Origin: Ichthyophis bannanicus
Taxonomy: Eukaryota > Chordata > Amphibia > Gymnophiona > Ichthyophiidae
NCBI GenBank assembly: GCA_033557465.1
Contig: CM066037.1
Coordinates: 520,978,686 to 521,042,685, forward strand
Length of the DNA stretch: 64,000 bases
Reading direction: 5' to 3'
The notes beneath the pieces are model-generated. The model was given only the letters and a program-made list of their open reading frames with translations, had not been told where the DNA came from and searched no databases. The translations under genes were made by a program, and so were the position numbers. Within the stretch, counting starts at the first letter, position 1. Each line of letters begins with the position of its first letter. Positions 19,059 through 28,070 of this stretch are shown here, piece after piece.

Positions 19059-20889
19059 GTGGTCCAGCATCACCGCAGATGCCTGGGTGCTTCAGGTCGT
19101 GCGAGAAGGCTACCTTCTCCACTTCCATCAGGTCCCTCCCTCCTATTTTCCGGGAGAGCCCCCACGCCCCCCTCTGCACAGAGAGTTGCTCCTTCAGGAG
19201 TTAGCAGGTCTTCTGCAGGAACAGGCGGTGGAACCGGTGCCCCACCACCTGAGAGGTCAACGCTTCTATTCAAGGTATTTTCTGATACCAAAGAGAACAG
19301 GGGGCCTCAGACCCATCCTGGACTTGCGCAACCTCAACAAGTTCCTCGTGCGGGAGAAGTTCAAAATGCTTACCCTTGGAATCCTTCTGCCCTACCTCCA
19401 GCAGGGAGATTGGCTATGCTCCTTGGATCTAAAGGATGCCTACACGCACATCCTTATCCACCCAAGCCACCGCCAATACCTAAGGTTTGTGGTGGCAGGA
19501 AATCATTACCAGTACAGAGTACTGCCCTTTGGCCTGTGCTCCGCACCGCGAGTCTTCACAAAATGTCTCGCGGTCGTGGCGGCCCATCTTCAGCTTCACG
19601 GCCTCTATGTCTTTCCGTACCTCGACGACTGGCTCATCAGAGCAGCGTCCGCTCAGGAGGTCACCGACGCCACGTGCCGCACGGTGACTCTGCTGCAGCA
19701 CTTGGGCTTTGTCATAAACTTCGCAAAGTCCACTTTGCTCCCCTCACAGGATCTCGAGTTCATCGGCGCAAGGCTGCACACCCCTCAGGCGCGAGCGTAC
19801 CTACCGCTCGACAGGGCTCAGCGGCTCATGGACCTAGCCGACCGCTTTCGCAGCCAGCCCCTGGTCTCCGCCAGGCGCTTCCTGAGACTGCTCGGCCATA
19901 TGGCTTCCACCGTCCATGTGACCCCCAATGCCCGCCTGAACATGCGGTCTGCTCAATGGTGTCTCCGCCGGCAGTGGCGACAAGCCACGGGCGGCCTCGC
20001 AGACCTAGTGCGCGTTTCCGAGCCGCTGATCTCGTCTCTCCGGTGGTGGCTCCGGCAGCCGAACCTGATATTCGGTATGCCTTTCCAGTCACCTCAGCCG
20101 ACCCGGGTGCTGACCACCGATGCATCCCTCCTGGGCTGGGGAGCGCATTGCCAAGAGGCGCGTACTCAGGGCCTCTGGACCACGTGGGAGTCTGCTCAGC
20201 AGATCAACTTCCTGGAGCTCCGGGCGATTCGCCTAGCTCTCAAGGCCTTCTCCCACCTGATTTCCCAACAGTCCGTCCTTGTCCAGACGGACAATCAAGT
20301 TGCCATGTTCTACGTGAACAAACAGGGGGGCGCGGGCTCCTTTCTCCTCTGCCGGGAGGCTCAGAAGCTCTGCTCTTGGGCCGTCAGTCACGGCATTCTC
20401 CTCAAGGCAGTTTATCTCCCGGGCCAAGACAATTGCCTTGCGGACAAACTCAGCAGGGTCCTCCAGCCGCACGAGTGGCGTCTGGATCCCTTGGTAGTTC
20501 AGAAGCTCTTCCTCAGGTGGGGCCTCCCCACGATGGATCTCTTTGCCAGTCCTCGCAACCGGCAGCTTCCTCGCTTCTGCTCTCGTCAGCCGCACCCCCT
20601 TCGGGTTGCGGCGGACGCCTTTCTGATCTCATGGTCGGGGAGCCTTCTGTACGCTTTCCCTCCCATCCCGCTGGTCTCTCGGACTCTTTTCAAGGTTCTC
20701 CGAGACAAAGCCTTTATGATCCTGGTGGCCCCTCGCTGGCCCAGACAGCCGTGGTTTCCGCTCCTGCTGCAACTGACGGTGGAGGGTCCGATCCCTCTGG
20801 GGGTACAACCGGATCTCCTCACTCAGGATCAGGGGTCCCTACTGCACCCCAACCTCAGGTCTCTCAACCTCATGGCCTGGCTGCTGAGA
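19059..20889 (+). other. Second open frame through RT/RNase H, continuous with YR
   Basis: In the +2 frame relative to RT there is no stop from 19059 to the YR stop at 21932 (957 codons). The part before 20890 is Pro/Ser/Gly-rich and has no domain I know. The same relative frame is open in copies E and F. It may be an extended N-terminus of YR, or a by-product of codon use in RT. Confidence 0.45.
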
Positions 20890-20895
20890 GGGTAG
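19087..20895 (+). CDS. Reverse transcriptase - RNase H - methyltransferase-like polyprotein (copy D)
   Basis: 602 codons without a stop. RT motifs in order: GLRPILDLRNLNKF, CSLDLKDAYTHILIH (first catalytic Asp), VLPFGLCSAPRVFTK, VFPYLDDWLI (YLDD active site) and GFVINFAKS. RNase H: VLTTDASLLGWGAHC, INFLELRAI, VLVQTDNQVAMFYVN and the NCLADKLSR end. The C-terminal domain has DLFASPRNRQLPRFCSR, LLYAFPPIPLV and ILVAPRWPRQPWF, the segment described in DIRS elements as Dam-like methyltransferase. The start is uncertain; conserved sequence begins about 60 bases upstream. The end overlaps the YR frame. All polymerase residues look intact. Confidence 0.9.
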   Translation: MLQVVREGYLLHFHQVPPSYFPGEPPRPPLHRELLLQELAGLLQEQAVEPVPHHLRGQRFYSRYFLIPKRTGGLRPILDLRNLNKFLVREKFKMLTLGILLPYLQQGDWLCSLDLKDAYTHILIHPSHRQYLRFVVAGNHYQYRVLPFGLCSAPRVFTKCLAVVAAHLQLHGLYVFPYLDDWLIRAASAQEVTDATCRTVTLLQHLGFVINFAKSTLLPSQDLEFIGARLHTPQARAYLPLDRAQRLMDLADRFRSQPLVSARRFLRLLGHMASTVHVTPNARLNMRSAQWCLRRQWRQATGGLADLVRVSEPLISSLRWWLRQPNLIFGMPFQSPQPTRVLTTDASLLGWGAHCQEARTQGLWTTWESAQQINFLELRAIRLALKAFSHLISQQSVLVQTDNQVAMFYVNKQGGAGSFLLCREAQKLCSWAVSHGILLKAVYLPGQDNCLADKLSRVLQPHEWRLDPLVVQKLFLRWGLPTMDLFASPRNRQLPRFCSRQPHPLRVAADAFLISWSGSLLYAFPPIPLVSRTLFKVLRDKAFMILVAPRWPRQPWFPLLLQLTVEGPIPLGVQPDLLTQDQGSLLHPNLRSLNLMAWLLRG

Positions 20896-21932
20896 TCCTT
20901 GCTCCCCTTCTCCTGCCGGCGGAGGTGGAGGAGGTCGTCTTGGCTTCGCGACGGCCTTCTACCCGCAAATGCTACGCCCTTAAATGGCGTCGCTTTGCAG
21001 TCTGGTGTACCCAACAGTCGCAGGATCCCTTCTCCTGCCCGGTGTCGGTGATCTTGCAGTACTTGCTACACCTCTCTAATCTGGGACTTAAGTCCAACTC
21101 CGTCAAAGTTCACCTCAGTGCTCTTTCGGCACATCATGTGCCGGTGGACGGTAGACCTCTCTCCAGCGACCCTCTCGTAGCGAGGTTTCTCCGAGGTCTC
21201 CTTCTACTTAAACCACCTCTGCGCCCGCCAGCGCCGGACTGGGACCTGAATGTGGTTTTGCAGCGGATCACCTGTCCGCCTTTTGAACCTATGGCTACAT
21301 GTTCTCTCCGTTTTCTGTCTTGGAAAACACTGTTCTTGATAGCCCTCACTTCCGCTAGGCGCGTAAGTGAATTGCAGGCCCTCGTGTCTGACCCCCCCTA
21401 CACTCGGTTCTACAAGAATAGGGTAGTCCTACGGACTCACCCAAAGTTTCTGCCTAAAGTGGTCTCCCCTTTTCACATGAATCAGGAGGTGGTACTTCCA
21501 ACCTTCTTTCCCAGACCACACTCCAGCCGAGCTGAGACGGTCCTCCATACCCTGGACTGTAGAAGGGCATTGAACTTCTACCTTGACCGTACGCGGGAGC
21601 ACCGTAAAGCTGCTCAGCTTTTTGTGTCTTTTGACCCCAATAAATTGGGACTCCCGGTCTCCAAGCGTACTCTGTCCATCTGGGTTGCGGACTGTATCTC
21701 TTGGGCTTATGGGGCAGCCGGACTCGCCTTAGAAAGTCGAGTCACGGCTCATTGCGTTCGGGCAAAGGCCACGTCAGTGGCTTACCTCCGCTCTGTTCCG
21801 CTGGCAGACATCTGCCGGGCCGCTACTTGGTCTTCGAGCCAGACTTTTGCGGTCCATTACTGTCTCGAGAGGGAGTCCCGTAGGGACAGTGCTTTCGGAC
21901 AGGCAGTCCTCCGTAATCTCTTTGAGGTCTGA
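20890..21932 (+). CDS. Tyrosine recombinase (copy D)
   Basis: About 345 residues in the frame +2 to RT, ending LRNLFEV. The N-terminal core-binding part (EVVLASRRPSTRKCYALKW) is followed by the catalytic domain: Arg in SARRVSELQAL, HxxR in TAHCVRAKATS, Trp in CRAATW and Tyr in AVHYCLERES. All catalytic residues are present. The predicted role is recombination of a circular cDNA into a target with a few T in common. The gene has no obvious start of its own, because the frame is open for 600 codons upstream. Confidence 0.9.
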
Positions 21933-22067
21933 GCAACTCCTACCCTCCATCCCGGATGTGGGCTACCGGTGGGTGATAATTCAGTGAAGATTCTATCCTT
22001 CTGTGCTGCTGAGCTAGAGGGAGCTCATTTTTGTGCTTAGGGTCTCCGGTACCCTTGAGCTTGGGAG

Positions 22068-22166
22068 TCCCATAAGTGAGGACTGACTTCCTGCTTGGTC
22101 CTGGAGAAAGCGTAGTTACTCACCTGTAACAGGTGTTCTCCAGGAGCAGCAGGAATCAGTCCTCAC
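22068..22166 (+). repeat. DIRS internal complementary region (copy D)
   Basis: 22068-22110 is the reverse complement of the left end, including the left-specific CTTCCTGCTTGGTCC. 22111-22166 is the reverse complement of the right end, including the right-specific GGAGCAGCAGGAATC. They meet at GAGAAAGCGTAG, giving the circle junction CTACGC-TTT-CTCC. The palindrome CACCTGTAACAGGTG is at 22121-22135. Confidence 0.92.
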
Positions 22167-22255
22167 TACCCTCCCTCCTCCCCTTGGAGTTGCAATCGTC
22201 TGCTTATGTTCTTTTTGCAAATTTTTATGCTGTCTTTTTTAGCTATGTCATCTGA

Positions 22256-22443
22256 CTGGCTAAGATGGCACCTTCGGGCGGGAAGACGACCGCGCATGCG
22301 CGCTGCAATTCCCAAAGGCTTTCTTTGAAAGCTGGGGAAAATTGCTCCGCGAGGGCTCCGTCGGCGCCGACGTCACCCATAAGTGAGGACTGATTCCTGC
22401 TGCTCCTGGAGAACACCTGTTACAGGTGAGTAACTACGCTTTT
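22256..22443 (+). repeat. DIRS right inverted terminal repeat (copy D)
   Basis: Runs from CTGGCTAAGATGGCACC to GTAACTACGCTTT. It contains CGCGCATGCGCG, GTCGGCGCCGAC (22360-22371), the terminal palindrome CACCTGTTACAGGTG (22414-22428) and a splice-donor-like CAGGTGAGTA (22423-22432). The flank continues the LTR at CTATAGGCATGC. Confidence 0.9.
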
Positions 22444-22777
22444 CTATAGGCATGCACGTCATGGACAATCATGAAAAGACATACATATATTCTCAGACAT
22501 GACTATGTAGGCCTTAATTCTAATTAATTCTAACACTAACAGTTTGATATCTCTGACCAGAGACAGCGGGACTGCGAAACTGGATAAACAACTTGCCTTT
22601 TACTTATCTTTCTAATAACATAGGCTAATGTTTATGCTATCTGGAACCTTTTACCCAATTTCTTCTACAGAGTATTTCAAGGATGATATTAAATAAGGAG
22701 CTACAAATGATATTAACTCTTTCTTAGGGCTTATGCCTGACTGTGTATCCAACCGGATACAATCAAGCTTTCTTTCA
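22444..22777 (-). repeat. 5' LTR, 5' half (after the DIRS insertion)
   Basis: Continues the LTR interrupted at 16664 and matches 9269-9602 of the 3' LTR. It ends at TCTTTCA (sense start TGAAAGA), followed by the flank TTTATTTA. Confidence 0.9.
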
Positions 22778-22950
22778 TTTATTTATTTATTTTATTTAGC
22801 TGTATTTATATCCCGCTTTTCACCGGGTCAAAGCGGTCAATTGGGGGATACATTTAACACGAGGGGATATGAGACACATATGCTAGTACTTACAGGGAAC
22901 ATGGGCAATGGGAGGGTTAAGTGGCTTGCCCAAGACCACAAGGAGTGCCT
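22778..22950 (-). repeat. MIR/L2-related SINE 3' part
   Basis: In sense (minus) orientation it reads ...GGTCTTGGGCAAGCCACTTAACC..., the core typical of MIR/L2-related SINEs. It then has AAAGCGGGATATAAATACAG and an AATAAATAAATAAA tail. The tail also served as the retroviral target site. Confidence 0.6.
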
Positions 22951-23119
22951 ACATAAGAACATAAGATATGCCATACTGGGTCAGACCAAGATCTATCAAG
23001 CCCAGTATCCTGTTTCCAACAGTGGCCAATCTAGGTCATACGTACCTAGCAGTTTCCCCAAAAGACACAGGTTCTGCAATGCTTGTACTAGGTCAAGCAT
23101 TGATATCCTGGGTCCCTTC

Positions 23120-26090
23120 TTAATAATGGTTTATGGACCTTTCCTCCAGGAACTTGTCCAAACCTTTTTTAAACCCAGCTACACTAACAGCCTTTACTAC
23201 ATCCTCCGGTAACAAATTCCAGAGTTTGATTACACGTTGAGTGAAAAAATATTTTCTTTTATTAATCTTAAATAGTTTACCCTGTAGCTTCATTGCATGT
23301 CGCATGTCCCCTAGTCTTTCTATATTCTGATAACGTAAACAGTCAATCTACGTTTACCCGTTCCACTCCGTTCATTAATTTATAGACTTCTATCATATCT
23401 CCCCTCAGCTGTCTCTTTTCCAGGTTAAAGAGCCCTAGCCTTTTTAGCCTTTCTTCATAGGAGTATCCTTCCATCCCCTTTACCATTTTGGTGGCTCTTC
23501 TCTGAACCTTTTCTAAAATCGCTATATCCTTTTTAAGATACGGCGACCAGAATTGCACACAATATTCAAGGTGCGGTCTCACCATGGAACGGTATAGAGG
23601 CATTATAATATCTTTTGTTTTATTTTCCATTCTTTTCCTTATGATACCTAGCATTCTATTTGCTCTCTTGGCTGCCGCTGCACACTGGGCCGAAGGTTTT
23701 AACATGTTATCCACAATGACGCCTAAATCTTTTTCCTGGGTGGTGGTTCCTAATGTGGAACCTTGCATCGTGTAACCATAGTTTGGGGGGTTCTTCCCTA
23801 GGTGCATAACTTTGCACTTGTCCACATTAAATTTCATCTGCCATTTTGATGCCCAGTCTTCTAATTTATCAAGATCCTCTTGCAATTTTCCACAATCCTC
23901 TTGGGTTTTAACAACTTTAAATAGTTTTGTGTCATCTGCAAATTTGATAACCTCACTCGTTATTCCACTTTCCAGGTCATTTATGAATATGTCAAAAAGC
24001 AGCGGACCCAGCACAGATCCCTGGGGTACACCACTATTCACCTTTCTCCATTGGGAAAATTGGCCATTTAGCCCAACCCTCTGCTTTCTACCTTTTAACC
24101 AGTTCCTGATCCACAGTAGTACACTGCCTCCTATCCCATGACTCTTTAGTTTTGCCAAAAGTCTCTGATGAGGGACCTTGTCAAAGGCTTTCTGAAAGTC
24201 CAGATACATTATATCAACCGACTCGCCTTTGTCCACCTGTTTATTCACACTTTCAAAAAAAAACATAACAGATTAGTAAGACAAGATCTTCCTTGTCTAA
24301 AGCCATGTTGGCTGTCTCCCATTAGGCCATGACTATCTACATGCTGAGTAATTTTATTCGTTATGATGGTTTCTACCATTTTTCCAGGTACTGACGTCAG
24401 GCTCACCGGTCTGTAGTTTCCCGCATCACCACTCGAACCCTTTTTAAAAATTGGTGTTACATTGGCGATCCTCCAATCTTCAGGTATTAGAGATGATTTT
24501 AATGATAGTTCATAGATTGCAGACCTGCTATTAGTAATCTCATATTTCAGTTCCTTCAACACCCTTGGATGTATACCATCCGGCCCAGGTGATTTGCTAC
24601 TCTTCAGTTTATCTAATAGTTGTAATACATCTTCCTGATGTATCGATATTTCCTTCATTTCTTCCGCACCTTTAAATACCACTTCAGTCATGGGTAACAT
24701 CCCTACATCTTCCTCAGTAAAGACCGAAGCAAAGAATTCATTCAGTCTCTCCGCTATCGCCTTGTCGCCTCTTAGTGCCCCTTTAACTCCTCTATCATCT
24801 AATGGTCCAGCTGACTCTCTCACAGGTTTTTTGCTACGAATGTACTTGAAAAAATCTTTATTTCGCGTTTTTGCTTCCGCAGCAAGCTTCTTCTCAAATT
24901 CTCTCTTTGCCTTCTTTATCAATGCCTTGCATTTGACCTGCCAGTGCTTGTGCTGTTTCCAGGTTTCATCGCTTGGCTCTTTTTTCCATTTCCTGAAAGA
25001 TGCTTTCTTGGCAACAACAGCCTCTCTGACCTCACCTTTAAACCATGCTGGCAGTTTTTTGGACTTCCTTCCACTTTTCTTAAAGCGTGGAATACAGCTG
25101 GTCTGGGCTTCCAAGATAGTATTTTTCAACAACACCCAAGCTTGATGTAGTCTTTAACCTTTGCAACTGCTCCTTTTAGTTTTTTCTTAACTATTTTCCT
25201 CATTTTATCATAGTCTCCCTTTCGAAAGTTAAAAGGTAGTACTGTGGATTTCCTTACTATCCCTCCTCCACTAATTAAATCAAAGGCAATCATGCTATGA
25301 TCACTATTGCCAAGTGGCCCCAACACCCTTATCTCTTGCACTAGATCTGGTGTTCCACCAAGGACTAGGTCTAATATGGCTTCCCCTCTGGTCGATTCAT
25401 GAACCAGTTGCTCCAAGAAGCAGTCATTTATGTCATCTAGGAACTTTATCTCCCTAGCATGTCCTGCCGTGACACTGACCCTGTCGATACCGGGGTAATT
25501 GAAATCGCCCATTATTATTACCGTGCTGTAACATTTGTTAGCTTCCTTGATTTCTTTGAGCATTTCATCATCCATTTGTTCATTCTGGCCAGGCGGTCGA
25601 TAGTACACCCCCACTGCCATCGCCTTCCCCTTTTTTACATGGAATTTCAATCCATAGATATTCTACAGCAAATTTTGTTTCCTGCAAAACTTTAATCCTT
25701 TCTGACTCAATGCCCTCTCTAACATAGAGCGCAACCCCTCCACCAATTTGATCAGCTCTATCATTACAATATAGTTTGTACCCAGGTATCAGTGTCCCAC
25801 TGGTTGTCCTCCTTCCACCATCTCTCTGATATTCCAATCACATCTAACCTCTCATTTAGTGCTATATATTCTAATGCTCCCATCTTATTTTTTAGACTTC
25901 TAGCATTTGCATACAAGCATTTTAAAGACTGTATTTTATTCATATTAATTTGGTGATTGGTAGACATGGGTAATTTGGGATCTTTAAGCTCGGTCTGCTC
26001 CATACTCGAGGGCATTTGCGCTACTTTACTCTTTTTTGGAACCTCTCTGCTTTTGGTAGTATCCTTCAAGGATACATTCTTTCGAGCCAT
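23120..26090 (-). pseudogene. CR1 ORF2: endonuclease and reverse transcriptase
   Basis: Reads LKCLYANARSLKNKM near 25930 (start of the EEP endonuclease), then VYYRPP, IMGDFNYPGID and GNSDHSMI (catalytic D-N and D-H). RT follows: PGPDGIHPRVLKEL, NYRPVSLTS, LDFQKAFDKVPH (motif A), GVPQGSVLGPLLF (B), KFADDTKLF (FADD active site) and KCKVMHLGK. It closes with the typical C-terminus (NLLPEDVV...FKKGLDKFL). Frame breaks occur near 23310, at a run of nine A at 24257-24265 (seven in the other copy), near 25130 and near 25770. It nicks DNA and copies its RNA in active relatives. Confidence 0.88.
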
Positions 26091-26125
26091 CTGCTCTTGG
26101 GTGACTGTCGGCTTTCCCCTTTTAT

Positions 26126-26949
26126 CTAGTTTAAAAGCTGCTCTCTCTCCTTTTTAAAGGTTAATGCCAGCAGCCTGGTTCCATCCCGGTTAAGGTGAAG
26201 CACATCCCTTTGGAAGAGCCCCTCCTTTCCCCAGAATGTACCCCAGTTTCTAACAAATCCAAACCCCTCATCTCTGCACCATTGTCTCATCCACGCATTG
26301 AGACTCCGGAGCTCTGCCTGCCTTTTGGGTCCTGAACGTGGAACGGGAATCATTTCGGAGAACGCTACCCTGGAAGTTCTGGATTTCAACTTCCTACCTA
26401 AAAGCCTAAATTTAGCCTCCAGAACCTCCCTACCACATTTTCCTATGTCATTGGTACCAACATGTACCAAGACAGCAGACTCCTCCCCAGCACTATCTAA
26501 GACCTTATCTAGGTGGCGCGTGAGTCCGCTACCTTCGCACCAGGCAGTAATGTTACCAGGCGATCCTCACGTCCACAAGCCACCCAGCTATCTACATGCC
26601 TAATGATCGAATCACCAACTGTAACGGCTGTCCTAACCTTTCCCTCATGGGCACATGGCCCTGGAGAAACTTCCTCGGTGCGAGAGGGTTTTACATCACC
26701 TGGAGGACAGGTCCTAGTTACAGGATCACTTCCTGCCACACCAGGGTGATGCTCTCCTGTCACGTGACCTCTCTCCTCCATGGCAACAGGGATGCTGCCA
26801 GACTGGAGGTGGGACTTCAGGACTATATCCCTGTAGGTCTCGTCTATGTACCTCTCTGTCTTTCTTATGTTTTCCAAGTCTGCTACTCTAGCCTCTAGAG
26901 AATGGACTCGTTCCCTCAGAGCAAAGAGCTCCTTGCACCTAGTGCACAC
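26126..26949 (-). pseudogene. CR1 ORF1 with SGNH esterase domain
   Basis: Starts MCTRCKELFALRERVHSLEA, a Cys pair followed by a coiled-coil. The SGNH hydrolase blocks are visible: VGDSIIRHVD (Ser), LVHVGTNDIG (Asn of block III) and RDVLHLNRDG (Asp/His of block V). Such an esterase domain is known from CR1 ORF1 proteins. One frameshift near 26505 separates the Ser block from the rest. Otherwise all catalytic residues are retained. Confidence 0.8.
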
Positions 26950-26955
26950 ACCTAG

Positions 26956-27078
26956 TGCACAGGACTAGAAATCCCAGTCCCTCCTACCTGAGATTGCTGT
27001 CCCCAGGTGGGACTTGAACCCCTAGCCCTCCGGCCTGAAGTACCTTGTCCTAACCACTAGACCACTCCTCCCTTCAAT
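26956..27078 (-). repeat. tRNA-derived SINE head
   Basis: On the minus strand the sequence holds an A box within GTGGTCTAGTGGTTAGGAC and a B box GGTTCAAGTCC, about 45 bases apart. The A-box region matches tRNA-Glu. The sequence after the B box does not pair with the 5' end, so this is not a tRNA gene. It lies against the 5' end of the CR1. Confidence 0.65.
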
Positions 27079-27529
27079 GATAAGTAGTGTGCCCTTTAAA
27101 AAACAGCTGGGTATATTACCCCAGCGTTATATGGCGGTTAAACATTACTTGATGGAAGCAGCACTTGATACAGGGAGAGAATCCTGAAACGTGCACATCG
27201 TGCCTGAGTTTGGATGCCACACTGAGGGATATTAAAATAAGTCCTTCTAATAAGCGAAGTTTTTTTTTTAAATTTTTACAATATGATTAAAATGGATGGT
27301 GCCGTCTGGCGGGTATTGACGGTGGTTCTTACCTTCCTCGGCAATATCCGACAAAAACATTTTTCACATAAACGTTTTTTAGGGGGGGTGTTTGGTGATT
27401 TTGTTTGTTCATGTATTTTGAGGTGGCTTGGTTGAGAAACACCCTTGAGTGGTGGTTCAGGGGGAGCGGGAGTGGGTGGCATTAGAGGAGGGTGAAGTTG
27501 GGGGATACATTTAGGGACAAAGCTGTGGG
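27079..27529. other. Unassigned, possibly decayed L1 ORF2
   Basis: Weak plus-strand L1 resemblance (NPETCTSCL near 27185). It also contains T and G homopolymers. No repeat ends, RNA gene or credible frame. The Pro-rich minus-strand frame here is a mirror of G-rich sequence. Confidence 0.3.
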
Positions 27530-28070
27530 TGCCAGGGGTAGAAGGGGCGATAAAGGGTGAGAAAAATCCTTTTGTGTTACTGACCCTAAAAGTGTGGAGG
27601 AAATGGAGGTTGTCTTGGCTGAGTCCCAAAGGCTATTCGAGGTTTACACCCCTCGAGGGGAATGGTGATTTCCACCTGAGGCTGGAGGGGGGTACATATT
27701 GGAGGTGGGCATCCAGGGGTCTCAAATGGGTGGGGCAGGTTTTGGATGGTGGTCAGATTTCAGACTTGAGGGTGGTGGTGCTTGATCTGTTGGAGGTGGA
27801 TTAAATCCCCTACTTATAGGTGGCGCACTATATTAAAACACAAGTGTGAAAAGAATCGCGGACCTCATCCATACCAGTGGAAGATTGACTCTTTAAGGGA
27901 GGGATTAAAGGGGCCATCTCCACGCTCTATCAGATGCTGGAAGGGAGGGACAGACAAAGATGTAGTATCAGCTCCATTGGGAAGCCAATTTGAGGAAGGA
28001 TTGGGACACACACTATTGGGAGAAGGTGTATGAGGGTTGTATAAGGGAGTCCTGGCCTGTAATCCCTGGA
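27530..28070 (+). pseudogene. L1/Tx1-type LINE ORF2, C-terminal fragment
   Basis: A frame reads LKVWRKWRLSWLSPKGYSRF, then TPLEGNGDFHLRLEGGTYWR and WASRGLKWVGQVLDGG. This matches the conserved W-rich region near the end of Tx1/L1 ORF2 proteins (TPL.GN..F....W...G). A later ISTLYQMLEG segment fits too, in another frame. Confidence 0.55.

Larger units (their letters stand above)
16665..22443 (+). mobile_element. DIRS copy D, near complete, inserted in a retroviral LTR
   Basis: 5.8-kb DIRS element with both ITRs, gag, RT/RNase H/MT-like, YR and ICR. The insertion point is exact because the 3' LTR gives the empty site. There is no target duplication; the flanks meet at a run of T (left ...AATATAC-TTT-CTCC, right ...ACGC-TTTT-CTATAGG). 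The only obvious defect is a 7-base deletion in gag. CpG content is high and the ICR still fits the ends, so the copy is young. It is very similar to copy E. Confidence 0.92.
8912..22777 (-). mobile_element. Endogenous retrovirus (minus strand), 5' LTR split by DIRS copy D
   Basis: A provirus with two LTRs, a primer-binding site, gag, protease, RT, RNase H, integrase and env remnants and a polypurine tract, all on the minus strand. Both LTRs begin TGAAAGA and end TCTTTCA in the sense direction. The flanks share TTTAT, a likely 5-bp target duplication. Every coding region has frameshifts or deletions. Env has a CX6CC motif and the integrase an HPQSSGQVER motif, so it resembles gamma/epsilon-type (class I) retroviruses. 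Without DIRS copy D the provirus is about 8.1 kb. Confidence 0.85.
22951..26955 (-). mobile_element. CR1-type LINE, nearly full length
   Basis: Minus-strand CR1 with a 3' untranslated region (22951-23119, sense end ...CCAGTATGGCATATCTTATGTTCTTATG), ORF2 (endonuclease and RT) and ORF1 with an esterase domain. ORF1 and ORF2 are 35 bases apart. Several frameshifts are present but few large losses. It is very similar to the truncated copy at 40036-41856. Confidence 0.88.

Noticed and set aside
26126..26949. A host lipase/esterase gene (SGNH blocks)
   Set aside because: It directly precedes a CR1 ORF2 on the same strand and matches the known esterase of CR1 ORF1.
26956..27078. A tRNA-Glu gene on the minus strand
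   Set aside because: A and B boxes are good, but the sequence after the B box does not pair with the 5' end to form an acceptor stem. A SINE head is the better call.
27276..27629. Minus-strand 117-codon Pro/Thr-rich frame
   Set aside because: It overlaps a G-rich stretch and the L1 ORF2 C-terminal match on the plus strand, with no motif of its own.
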